45,747 nucleotides of DNA, from positions 1 to 45,747 of the forward strand of contig RECM01000077.1 in assembly GCA_007694035.1 (NCBI GenBank), in the 5' to 3' direction. Origin of the DNA: Balneolaceae bacterium (GTDB taxonomy: Bacteria > Bacteroidota > Rhodothermia > Balneolales > Cyclonatronaceae). The notes under the pieces are model-generated. The model had not been told where the DNA came from. It did no database searches and saw nothing but the letters and a program-made list of their open reading frames with translations. Below, one piece after another: positions 17,849 to 26,050 of this stretch. The stretch's first letter is position 1, and each line of letters starts with the position of its first letter. The translations under genes were made by a program, and so were the position numbers.

Positions 17849-19024
17849 ATGACCAATGTTCAATCATACGATTACATCATAGCTGGTGCCGGGTGTGCGG
17901 GCCTGAGCCTTGCCTGGTTTTTGGTACATGAAGGCCCCGGTAACAGGAAGATCCTGATTGCAGACCAGTCCCTGCAGGCCCGCGACGACAAAACCTGGTG
18001 TTTCTGGTCATCTGCAGGAATACCGGATGCGGCGCTGATCGATCACGAATGGCAGAAACTTGAGATCAGGACGGACAATCATCACGGCATTTCCGGCCTT
18101 ACACCTTACGGTTACTATTGTGTACAGAGCGACTCCTATCACCGTAAAATGACTTCGGTTCTGCGCGAATCGACCAATATCGACTGGGTTGAATGCCGGA
18201 TTGATGATATTGACACGCAGAACAACCGTGCCAGGCTTCATACATCAAAGGGCACCTTCGATGCGGATTATATTTTTCAGAGCATCCGCCCCGTAGATAT
18301 CGATGCCCACGAGCTGAATCTGAAACAGCATTTTATCGGGTGGGAAATCCGCACAGAGAAGCCTGTATTCAACACCGAAGCGGCCTGTTTCATGGATCTT
18401 TCGGTGAAGCAGCGTGAGGGGATCACTTTTATGTACATCCTGCCCTACTCCGGCTCGCAGGCCATATTTGAATACACCCTGTTTTCTGAACACCTGTTGC
18501 CGGCTGAAACCTACGAAACGGAGATCCGGCAGTACCTTAAAGACCGCTTTAACCTGGATGAAGATGCCTACACTGTTATCCGCAAAGAACGGGGCATTAT
18601 TCCTATGGTAGACAATGGCTTCATGCCGGCTCAAAATGAACGGGTAATAAATATCGGGGCCTCTGCAGGGCTGGCCAAAGCCAGTACGGGTTACACTTTT
18701 ACCCGCACGCATACCACCAACCGGAAAATCGTTCAGCTGTTAAAGAGCGGGCAACCGCCGGTACCGCAAAATCCATCCCCGAGGCGTTTCAGGGCTTACG
18801 ATATTCTTCTGTTATACATTATCAAGTACCATCCGGCCAGTGCCCTTGAGATTTTCGAAACCCTGTTCAAAAAGAACCGGTTGGTCAATATCCTCAAATT
18901 CCTGAGTGAAGAGACCCATATCGGCGAAGAGATAAAAATATTCTGGTCGCTCCCCCACCGCCCTTTCTTCAAAGCCATATACGGTGCCCGCAGATTGCTT
19001 CTTACAGCCTTTTCATCCAGATAA
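17849..19024 (+). CDS. crtY: Lycopene beta-cyclase (CrtY family)
   Basis: 391 residues. It has an N-terminal FAD-binding motif YDYIIAGAGCAGLSLAWFL, the family block RDDKTWCFW near residue 50, FIGWEI and FEYTLFSE in the middle, and KASTGYTF near 277. These are the conserved blocks of CrtY-type lycopene cyclases, which close the ends of lycopene into beta-ionone rings (beta-carotene, precursor of retinal and xanthophylls). No phytoene synthase or desaturase is in the window, so the gene is separated from any crt cluster. Its TAA stop directly abuts the converging stop of the next gene. The start ATG is clear, but no strong ribosome-binding site is seen. Confidence 0.9.
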   Translation: MTNVQSYDYIIAGAGCAGLSLAWFLVHEGPGNRKILIADQSLQARDDKTWCFWSSAGIPDAALIDHEWQKLEIRTDNHHGISGLTPYGYYCVQSDSYHRKMTSVLRESTNIDWVECRIDDIDTQNNRARLHTSKGTFDADYIFQSIRPVDIDAHELNLKQHFIGWEIRTEKPVFNTEAACFMDLSVKQREGITFMYILPYSGSQAIFEYTLFSEHLLPAETYETEIRQYLKDRFNLDEDAYTVIRKERGIIPMVDNGFMPAQNERVINIGASAGLAKASTGYTFTRTHTTNRKIVQLLKSGQPPVPQNPSPRRFRAYDILLLYIIKYHPASALEIFETLFKKNRLVNILKFLSEETHIGEEIKIFWSLPHRPFFKAIYGARRLLLTAFSSR

Positions 19025-20119
19025 TCAGGGCCCCCAACACCCTGCCACTTCCTGCTCCCTGCACCCGTCAATTTCAAAAATAAGCTCTTTGCCGTAGGCC
19101 GTTGCCGGTGTCTGATATCCGGGCTTAAAATTGCCTGCGGTCACTTTCAGGGCTATATGCCAGGCGGTGAGCGCCGTAAGCCTGTACCCTTCGGGTGTTA
19201 CCAGGCCCGCTTCAACCGTTTTGCCCGAGGCATTGCGAACCCGGCCTCTGAATATGCTTTTACCCGTCTCCCGCTGCTCCGGTGTAGGTCCGGCCGGGCG
19301 GCTGTCTATCCATTTTTTGATGAGACCGCGAACGGCTGAGGTACGCAGAACTGAATTCAGCAGATTTGAAAACTTAAGCATCCGGATAGCGGGTTTCTTA
19401 ACCGCCGTATATACCGTTATGTTCTCTATTCCGGTGGATGTGTATGCGGTTGACAAATCACCCCACGGAATGCTCACAACCGGTTTGGGTCCGCGCCCAA
19501 AATCGACTTCCTGTACAAGATAGGCACTCGGAACAGGTTTCAGCCTGCCGCCACGGCGAACAGCGCCGCCCATTCCGACCCTCTCCGCCATAGATGTGGC
19601 CGTACCGTGCGATACGCCGCCCCCTATGCCGGTGAAAGCCAGATCCAGCGTATCGGCATCGGGAAGCCTCTCCCGGAGCAGCATGGCCAGGCAATCGGAT
19701 GGCACCACATCGAAGCCCGTACCCGGCATAGCCATAATCCCGGCCGCGCGGAAAGCCTCATCCATCTTTTTGATCGACTCGAAAACATCAATTTCGCCGG
19801 TGATATCAAGATAGTGGCAGCCGTTTCGCAGGCAGGCTTCAGCCATTGACTTCCACGTGAACATAAACGGGCCGGCACAATGCATCACCAGCAGGGCATC
19901 GGCCAGAAGGGTATCCATGGCGCCGGGATCGTTCAGGCTGGCTGCGCGGTACGGCAGGTTCAGCCGTGCGGCCTGCCCGGCAAGTTTATGCCCGTCGCGG
20001 CCTGCCAGTACAACCGGCAGCCCCGATCCGGCAGCTATTTCAGCGATAATCGTCCCGGTGTAGCCGTAACTGCCGTAGATGATAATGGTTTTTTTTCCCG
20101 ACTTGTTCATTTCGCTCAT
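19025..20119 (-). CDS. Saccharopine-dehydrogenase-like NAD(P)-binding oxidoreductase
   Basis: 364 residues from the ATG at 20119; upstream in-frame codons would add 46 residues unlike the family. It begins with a Rossmann fold (IIIYGSYGYTGTIIAEIAA) of the Sacchrp_dh_NADP type, continues with VMHCAGPF and CHYLDITGEIDVFESI, and has a downstream domain with GTGFDVVPSDCLA and GGGVSHGTATSM. Members of this group include trans-acting enoyl reductases and uncharacterised oxidoreductases rather than true lysine-pathway enzymes; the substrate is unknown. It is divergent from osmC (69 bases between starts), so the two may share regulation. Confidence 0.85.
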   Translation of the reverse strand: MSEMNKSGKKTIIIYGSYGYTGTIIAEIAAGSGLPVVLAGRDGHKLAGQAARLNLPYRAASLNDPGAMDTLLADALLVMHCAGPFMFTWKSMAEACLRNGCHYLDITGEIDVFESIKKMDEAFRAAGIMAMPGTGFDVVPSDCLAMLLRERLPDADTLDLAFTGIGGGVSHGTATSMAERVGMGGAVRRGGRLKPVPSAYLVQEVDFGRGPKPVVSIPWGDLSTAYTSTGIENITVYTAVKKPAIRMLKFSNLLNSVLRTSAVRGLIKKWIDSRPAGPTPEQRETGKSIFRGRVRNASGKTVEAGLVTPEGYRLTALTAWHIALKVTAGNFKPGYQTPATAYGKELIFEIDGCREQEVAGCWGP

Positions 20120-20188
20120 TATTTTCAATTTCCGTAAGTCTAAATTTTCCGTCCGGAAGAAATGTACCAATAAATCAACCCTGAATTT

Positions 20189-20650
20189 ATGCCATTCCAC
20201 ACTGCAGTTATAAGCTGGTACCGAAATGACGTGCCATTCTCCGACAACCGCTACCATCGCTCACATCAATGGACATTTGACGGCGGCATAACCGTTCCGG
20301 CATCGGCATCACCCCATGTGGTTCCGGTCCCGCTTTCAGACCCATCGGCCGTCGATCCGGAAGAGGCCTTTGTAGCATCGATATCCGGTTGCCATATGCT
20401 CTGGTTTCTGTCAATTGCGGCCAGACGCGGGTTTATTGTTGAAACCTACAGGGATGAGGCTGAAGGCGAAATGGGGAAAATCAGTTCTGGAAAAATGGCC
20501 ATGACCCGTGTGCGGTTGAACCCAAAGGTGGTCTATGCCGGCGGCAGCAGACCCTCCGGCGAAGAGGAGGCCGGAATGCATCAACAGGCGCATGAGAATT
20601 GTTTTATTGCCAATTCAGTGAACACAGAAATTACGGTTCATCCTGTGTGA
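20189..20650 (+). CDS. OsmC family peroxiredoxin-like protein
   Basis: 153 residues. The two catalytic cysteines of the OsmC/Ohr fold are present: C68 in SISGCHM and C138 in HENCFIAN. The sequence VDPEEAFVASISGCHMLWFL is the standard helix around the first Cys. These proteins reduce organic hydroperoxides with thiol cofactors in the cytoplasm. The length and C-terminus (SVNTEITV) fit the OsmC subgroup rather than Ohr. It is divergently transcribed from the oxidoreductase gene. Confidence 0.92.
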   Translation: MPFHTAVISWYRNDVPFSDNRYHRSHQWTFDGGITVPASASPHVVPVPLSDPSAVDPEEAFVASISGCHMLWFLSIAARRGFIVETYRDEAEGEMGKISSGKMAMTRVRLNPKVVYAGGSRPSGEEEAGMHQQAHENCFIANSVNTEITVHPV

Positions 20651-20801
20651 GATTATCCCGTTTACCGAAACCAGGATGGCACGAAGATTCTGGCAGGACC
20701 ATTCATCATAAAATATATCCACTTATCACTTTTTGATTACGCACGACCATCTCCAAACGTAAGTTGGGATTAATAAAAACGAAAATCTAATCCCAGCACT
20801 T

Positions 20802-21716
20802 ATGAAAAAACACTTTATTGGATCCTTCATTATCCTGACCCTCATTTCGTCCTTTACGGCCACATCCTTAACCGCCCGGCAGATATCATCGCCCTGGTTT
20901 CAGGTTGAAGTAACCGGCAGCGGTTCGCCAATGGTTCTCATCCCGGGTCTGTCATCATCCGGCGAAGTCTGGCAGGAAACGGTTGAACGGTATCAAGACC
21001 GTTTCGAGATCCACGTTTTTACCCTCGCGGGTTTTGCCGGCGTTCCGGCTCCAGATTCTGCCGGTGTTTTCCTTCCTGTGATCAAACAACAGCTGATCAA
21101 CTACATGGAAGAAAACCTCAACGAACCCGCTGTAATCATCGGTCACAGCCTTGGTGGTTTCCTTACATACTGGATCGGCAGCAAACGTCCAGACCTTCTC
21201 AGGGCAGCCGTAGCAGTAGACGGAATGCCTTGGCTGGCAGGTCTGCAGTTCGGCCATCTGGAACCAGAAGTGAGGCAGCAACAGATCGAGCAGATGTATG
21301 CGGGTATGAGGAACCAGACCGACACCCAATTCAGGGCAATGCAGCCATTCATCTTTTCGACCATGATCAGGGATTCGGAGAAAGCAGCCAAATGGAGCAG
21401 GTGGGGAGAAACATCTGATCGCCACATTGTAGCGCTGGCCATGTACGAACTCTATTCCATTGATCTCAGCGACAAACTGTCATCTATGGATGTACCCACT
21501 TTGCAAATGTATTCATGGGCAGCCTATGCAGCTTACGGCGCAACACGCGAGGGTACTCTGATCAATGTACAGGCGCAAACGGATAAACATCCCGACATCA
21601 GCTTCGCCACGCACGACGAAGCCTGGCATTTCATGATGACAGATGAACCGGAATGGTTTTTCTCCGAGATAGACTCATTCCTGAATTCCAGATCCGGCAT
21701 GAGTATCACCAACTAA
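20802..21716 (+). CDS. Secreted alpha/beta-hydrolase
   Basis: 304 residues with a signal peptide (MKKHFIGSFIILTLISSFTA). The alpha/beta-hydrolase fold shows the oxyanion/strand region MVLIPGLSSSGEVW, the nucleophile elbow GHSLGG (114-119, Ser116) and a late His in SFATHDEAWHFMM. The substrate (ester, lactone, peptide or other) cannot be assigned. The signal peptide points to the periplasm or beyond. It is followed by a hairpin (21733-21780) and then, in the same direction, by a LytS/LytTR pair. No neighbour indicates a pathway. Confidence 0.85.
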   Translation: MKKHFIGSFIILTLISSFTATSLTARQISSPWFQVEVTGSGSPMVLIPGLSSSGEVWQETVERYQDRFEIHVFTLAGFAGVPAPDSAGVFLPVIKQQLINYMEENLNEPAVIIGHSLGGFLTYWIGSKRPDLLRAAVAVDGMPWLAGLQFGHLEPEVRQQQIEQMYAGMRNQTDTQFRAMQPFIFSTMIRDSEKAAKWSRWGETSDRHIVALAMYELYSIDLSDKLSSMDVPTLQMYSWAAYAAYGATREGTLINVQAQTDKHPDISFATHDEAWHFMMTDEPEWFFSEIDSFLNSRSGMSITN

Positions 21717-21732
21717 CCAGGGTTTTATTTTA

Positions 21733-21780
21733 CTGCCCGTCTGTTCGGCTGGAATACACTTCAGCAGTTCGGGCGGGCAG
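21733..21780 (+). terminator. Possible hairpin terminator after the hydrolase gene
   Basis: Arms ctgcccgtct (21733-21742) and gggcgggcag (21771-21780) pair over about ten bases, allowing two G-U pairs, with a smaller gctg/cagc pairing inside the loop. It lacks a T-run after the stem, so it may be a weak terminator or a leader structure for the next gene. Confidence 0.4.
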
Positions 21781-21841
21781 TTCCGGGTTGTAACTATCAG
21801 ATATCCACAAACATTCCCCCATTTCTCTTACCTTAATATTC

Positions 21842-22978
21842 ATGGCGAAACTGAATCAACAAACCTGGTACTGGATCTGTCAGGCAACCGGATGGGGATT
21901 ATATTTCCTGTTTGGCCTGGGTATGATGACTCTGTACATGGCTGAATTTCACTATGGCATAATTCTGAACCAGGCTGTAATCACTTTGGTCCTTTTCGGC
22001 CTGTCGCACTATCATCGCTACTGGATTAAAAAGTATCAGATTCTGACACAGCCTGTACTGCATTCGATCGGAAAACTGCTGGGCACAACCTTTCTGCTGT
22101 CTGTACTTGCCCAGATAATCATTACCCCGACACTGGTTTTGCTCATAGATCAGCCCGCTCAGAATTATCACTGGACTCACAGCCTGGGTTATCTGGCCAA
22201 CACGTACATGATACTAACAATCTGGGTTGTTTTATACGCGAGCATTAAAGCGGTTATCAGGCAACGTCAGACCGAAATAGACCGTTGGAGGCTTCAGGCA
22301 GAGCTGAAAAATGCCGAACTGCGCAGGCTCAGGGAACAGATCAACCCCCACTTTATTTTCAATGCACTCAATAATATTCGCAGTCTGGTTACAGAAAACC
22401 CTGAACTCGCACGCGATGCAATAACCATGCTAAGTAACCTTTTGCGAAGTGCCCTCAGATTTCAGGACCGCCACCTGATTCCGATGAGCCTGGAACTTGA
22501 GCTTGTTCGCGACTATCTGGAACTTGAAAAAATACAACTTGAAGACCGTCTCTCGGTTCTTTGGAAGTTGGATGTCCCACCGGATGAGATTAAAATTCCC
22601 GCCATGAGCCTGCAAATTCTCGTTGAAAATGCCATCAAATACGGTATATCCAACAGGAAAAATGGTGGTACCCTGCAAATTGAAACATGCAAAACCAATA
22701 TGGATATTATCGTGAGGGTGATAAATCCCGGATCACTCACCGGGAATCAAAATATTAGAGGCGGTAATGGAACCGGGCTCGACAATGTGAGGCAAAGACT
22801 CGCTACTCTGATGGGTCATAAGGCCACATTAACTCTCACTTCGTCCAATGATCTCGTTATTGCCGAAATGCGGTGGCCAGATATTCAGCAAATAAATGAG
22901 CCATCATTAGCAGGTGATACTGTTTTTAATGCCAATTCCACCCCGGGCTCTGACACTGTTGAAAATGCAACCGTTTAA
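21842..22978 (+). CDS. LytS/YehU-type sensor histidine kinase
   Basis: 378 residues. There are four predicted membrane helices in the first ~135 residues, a short coiled linker, then the His_kinase block REQINPHFIFNALNNIRSLV with the phospho-accepting His170, and an ATPase domain with LVENAIKYG (N box, about 265-273) and GNGTGLDNVRQRL (G box). It senses an unknown envelope signal and phosphorylates the adjacent response regulator. The regulator gene starts 12 bases after the stop, so they form an operon. There is no separate extracellular sensor domain, so sensing probably occurs in or near the membrane. Confidence 0.93.
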   Translation: MAKLNQQTWYWICQATGWGLYFLFGLGMMTLYMAEFHYGIILNQAVITLVLFGLSHYHRYWIKKYQILTQPVLHSIGKLLGTTFLLSVLAQIIITPTLVLLIDQPAQNYHWTHSLGYLANTYMILTIWVVLYASIKAVIRQRQTEIDRWRLQAELKNAELRRLREQINPHFIFNALNNIRSLVTENPELARDAITMLSNLLRSALRFQDRHLIPMSLELELVRDYLELEKIQLEDRLSVLWKLDVPPDEIKIPAMSLQILVENAIKYGISNRKNGGTLQIETCKTNMDIIVRVINPGSLTGNQNIRGGNGTGLDNVRQRLATLMGHKATLTLTSSNDLVIAEMRWPDIQQINEPSLAGDTVFNANSTPGSDTVENATV

Positions 22979-22990
22979 CTCCTTTAAATA

Positions 22991-23710
22991 ATGAGAGTTC
23001 TGATCATTGATGACATTCGACTTGCCAGGGAGGAGCTGAGGCGACTAGTGCAGGGTTTTCCGGATATTATGATTGTTGGAGAAGCGGCCGATGCATCTGA
23101 AGCCCGGCGGTTAATTATTGATAAAAATCCTGATCTGCTACTGCTCGATATTCAGATGCCCGGCGAAAATGGCTTCGAACTGCTTCAAAGTCTGGATGCA
23201 GCCCCGGAGGTCATCTTTACCACAGCCTATGATGAATATGCTGTTAAGGCTTTCGAGCAAAATGCCCTCGATTATCTGATGAAACCTATCCAAAAAGAGA
23301 GGTTGGGTTCTGCGCTCGAAAAGGTCCGCAAAACGATGCTGATCCCGAACATGCATGCACAGAAGGATCGCCTTCTCGGACCGGGCGACAAATTTTTCGT
23401 TCGGGACGGTGAACGCTGCTGGTTTATCAGACTTGCTGATGTTCGTTACTTTGAAACCATGGGCAATTTCAGTCTCATCCATTTTGGTAACGAAAAAGTT
23501 GTAACTCCCAAAACCCTCAACTCCATTGAAGAACGGTTGAACCCTGCTACTTTTTTCAGGGCCAACCGGCAGGTTATCATCAACCTGGAATTTGCAGAAA
23601 GAATCGAACCCTGGTTTAGCGGTGGATTACGTGTCCATTTCCCGGATAATGTCACTTTCGATATATCACGTCGGCAGGCTGCAAAGTTGAAAAATCTGTT
23701 AAGTCTATAA
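22991..23710 (+). CDS. LytTR-family response regulator
   Basis: 239 residues. Receiver domain 1-120 with the acidic pair D7/D8, phospho-acceptor D53 (LLLDIQMPGENGFE) and the Lys of YLMKP. The C-terminal LytTR DNA-binding domain (about 135-239) has DVRYFETMGNFSLIH, FFRANRQVIINLEF and RVHFPDNVTFDISRRQA. LytTR regulators bind paired direct repeats near promoters. It forms a two-component pair with the preceding kinase. The target genes are unknown; the secreted hydrolase upstream and the YdjC-like gene downstream are only neighbours. Confidence 0.95.
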   Translation: MRVLIIDDIRLAREELRRLVQGFPDIMIVGEAADASEARRLIIDKNPDLLLLDIQMPGENGFELLQSLDAAPEVIFTTAYDEYAVKAFEQNALDYLMKPIQKERLGSALEKVRKTMLIPNMHAQKDRLLGPGDKFFVRDGERCWFIRLADVRYFETMGNFSLIHFGNEKVVTPKTLNSIEERLNPATFFRANRQVIINLEFAERIEPWFSGGLRVHFPDNVTFDISRRQAAKLKNLLSL

Positions 23711-23860
23711 CCAACTGCTCAGGGTTCACATCCTCATGGGGGTCGATGAGCGGAAATGGTATCAACACAGCCCCGCAGGCAGCCGAATGTGTTTGAATCA
23801 CTCCCATTTCTTACATCTTTTAGCTATCATGCAGAGATCTTCATTATTAAAGCATCCATT

Positions 23861-24796
23861 ATGAAAACCATCCTCTCTCTCACCGTTGTTCTGGCGATTC
23901 TGGTTTCCCTGTACATGGCCTTTCTTGCCCCGAAACCAACGCCGGTAACCCCTCAGACCGCCGCTGTTGACGTTGCCGAACCCCGGCTTATGCTCATCCG
24001 GAGCGATGACTTCGGCATGAGCCACGGCAAAAATATGGCCACAAGGGAACTCATCGAAACCGGTATGCCGGTCTCCGTATCGGTGATGTTTGCCTGCCCC
24101 TGGTGGAAGGAAGCCGTCGAAATTCTGAAGGAGCATCCCGATGTATCTGTCGGGGTTCACCTCACACTGAATGCGGAATGGAAACACTACCGTTGGGGAC
24201 CGGTTCTCGGTCGGGCAACTGTGCCAAGCCTGGTGGATGACGAGGGCTATTTCTTCCCCTCAAGGAGTGCCCTTTTCGGTAACAACCCTGAGCTGAGCGA
24301 GATCGAAGCCGAACTGCGGGCGCAGGTTCAGCGGGCCGTTGATACCGGACTTCAGATCGACTACCTCGACTACCACATGGGTGCGGCGGTGCAGACTCCC
24401 GAAACACGTATCATTGTGGAGCAAATTGCTGAAGATTTCGGCCTGGGCATTTCCCGCTGGTTTGGCGAAGATGACTCCAGTGTTACCTATTCCGCACCGC
24501 TTGGTGCCAAAACCGACTCGCTGGTTAACCGGGTGAACAACCTGAACCCCGATGCCGTAAATCTGCAGGTGGTGCATGTTGCCCCGGCCCAATCCGACAT
24601 GAACGCCATGATCGACCTGAACCCCTCCGGGCCACGCGATATGGCTGAACAGCGCCACGGTGAACTTCAGGCCCTGCTTTCACCGGAATTCCGGGAAGCC
24701 CTGAAGCGGAACAACGTAAAACTGATCACCTACCGCGACCTGATCAGCAGCAGGGGCCTCGAGTCCATGCAGCGGCCCGCGATCTATGGCTACTGA
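23861..24796 (+). CDS. Exported YdjC/ChbG-like deacetylase
   Basis: 311 residues from the ATG at 23861; an earlier start at 23756 would put 35 unlikely residues before the signal sequence. Residues 1-25 form a signal anchor (MKTILSLTVVLAILVSLYMA). The YdjC/ChbG fold follows: the metal and catalytic Asp pair in RSDDFGMS (D49, D50), GVHLTLN (H100) and DYLDYHMGA (H172). Family members deacetylate N-acetylated sugars such as chitobiose and are usually cytoplasmic. The signal anchor here implies work outside the cytoplasm, perhaps on envelope or imported glycans. Substrate unknown. Confidence 0.85.
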   Translation: MKTILSLTVVLAILVSLYMAFLAPKPTPVTPQTAAVDVAEPRLMLIRSDDFGMSHGKNMATRELIETGMPVSVSVMFACPWWKEAVEILKEHPDVSVGVHLTLNAEWKHYRWGPVLGRATVPSLVDDEGYFFPSRSALFGNNPELSEIEAELRAQVQRAVDTGLQIDYLDYHMGAAVQTPETRIIVEQIAEDFGLGISRWFGEDDSSVTYSAPLGAKTDSLVNRVNNLNPDAVNLQVVHVAPAQSDMNAMIDLNPSGPRDMAEQRHGELQALLSPEFREALKRNNVKLITYRDLISSRGLESMQRPAIYGY

Positions 24797-24892
24797 AACG
24801 TTGAACAGGTTTCCGGGAAATGGCTGTTCCGGCAACTTGCTCTTGCGGCGGTATCCGGTTATCGTGGTACATTTTGAGTCATCCAGATTTAT

Positions 24893-25852
24893 ATGAGTAA
24901 ATCCCTGAAAAAAATCGCGCTGTTTGCCGGGCTGCTGTTTCTGCTCTGGTTTGTTGTGGTTCTGATAAACCAGACCGCCCAGGTGGTGGCCCTTGCCGAC
25001 CGCTTTCATCCGGTTTTTGGCACCACTGTTCTTATCACACTCACGCTTGCTTACATCATACTTGCCCTGATACCCGTCTGGCTCTATTTCAGGCTGCCTG
25101 AACCCCTGCTGATTCCTGATCAGGATAATGAGGAAGCACATAAACGTTACACGGAACAGCTTCGCGGGCGCCTTAAAAACAATCCGCATATCAGGGATGC
25201 CGGTATTGATCTGGATCAGGAAGGCACTCTGCCGCAGGCACTGGCCATTCTTAACGGGCTGACCGATGAGGAAGTGCGGCGAACGGCATCGGTTGTTTTT
25301 GTGAGTACGGCTGTCTCCCAGGCGGGTAAACTCGACGGGTTTCTGGTACTCATACTGATCAGCCGTATGCTATGGCGGGTGATGCACATCTACAACCAGC
25401 GCCCCTCACCCCGCGAAATTGTAAATGTATACGTGAACGTAACAGGCACGGCACTGATAGCCGCCGAAATAGGCGAAATTGACATCGGCGAACAGCTTGA
25501 ACCGGTAATCGGAAATCTCGTGGCCGCATCGGCAACCGGCGCTATACCCGGCCTGCAGCAACTCTCCGGTTTTGTAGCCAATTGTATGCTTGAGGGGTCC
25601 ATCAACGCGTTCATGACCCTGCGCATGGGTGAAGTTGCCAAACATTACTGCGGTTCGTTTGAGCGTAAAAAGCGCGGGGTTATCCGGCGTTCGGCCAGCC
25701 TGAACGCCGGCAAACAACTGGCCTTTATCATACGCGACAGCGGTACAGGGGTAAGCCGAAAACTTCTGGCCATGGGCAGGGAAAAGTTTACTATGTCGGG
25801 CTGGTGGGGATTCTGGAAAACAACCGTTCAGGAAAAGGATGCCGGCATCTGA
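24893..25852 (+). CDS. DUF697-like membrane protein
   Basis: 319 residues. Two N-terminal membrane helices (about 8-27 and 42-67) are followed by a soluble segment and a region AVSQAGKLDGFLVLILISRM, LWRVMHIYNQRPSPREIVNV, YVNVTGTALIAAEIGE, which matches the DUF697 (YcjF-like) pattern. A glycine/alanine-rich helical hairpin (VIGNLVAASATGAIPGLQQL) may insert into the membrane. DUF697 proteins are often linked to GTPases or stress membranes; no GTPase is adjacent here. Function unknown. The ATG is preceded only by weak purine-rich sequence. Confidence 0.75.
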   Translation: MSKSLKKIALFAGLLFLLWFVVVLINQTAQVVALADRFHPVFGTTVLITLTLAYIILALIPVWLYFRLPEPLLIPDQDNEEAHKRYTEQLRGRLKNNPHIRDAGIDLDQEGTLPQALAILNGLTDEEVRRTASVVFVSTAVSQAGKLDGFLVLILISRMLWRVMHIYNQRPSPREIVNVYVNVTGTALIAAEIGEIDIGEQLEPVIGNLVAASATGAIPGLQQLSGFVANCMLEGSINAFMTLRMGEVAKHYCGSFERKKRGVIRRSASLNAGKQLAFIIRDSGTGVSRKLLAMGREKFTMSGWWGFWKTTVQEKDAGI

Positions 25853-26035
25853 TTATATGTTCCGTGTTTATACGGTTGTACATAATAAAAATCTAATCCA
25901 CTGTTGTCTTGATATTCGCTAAGTTTGAACAGATAACAGATAGTATGAATCACTCATAAGTTGCCTCTGCACTATATGCACCCATTCATCTGCAAAAGGG
26001 CTCGCAACGGTATATTTTCTAACATTTTTGCTTAG

Positions 26036-26050
26036 GGAGGTTATAACATG
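26036..26050 (+). promoter_or_regulatory. Strong Shine-Dalgarno for the T9SS cargo gene
   Basis: gggagg at 26036-26041 lies six bases before the ATG at 26048. Most starts in this window lack such a clear site, so this gene may be well translated. Confidence 0.8.

Noticed and set aside
19845-19865. CACGTG-centred sequence resembling a parS half (ttccacgtgaa)
   Set aside because: It matches only about 11 of 16 consensus positions, lies inside a metabolic gene, and the outer arms do not pair as a parS.
25920-25927. TAAGTTTG resembling a Bacteroidota -7 promoter box upstream of the T9SS gene
   Set aside because: No TTTG element lies at the expected 19-21 base spacing, so the match is likely chance.
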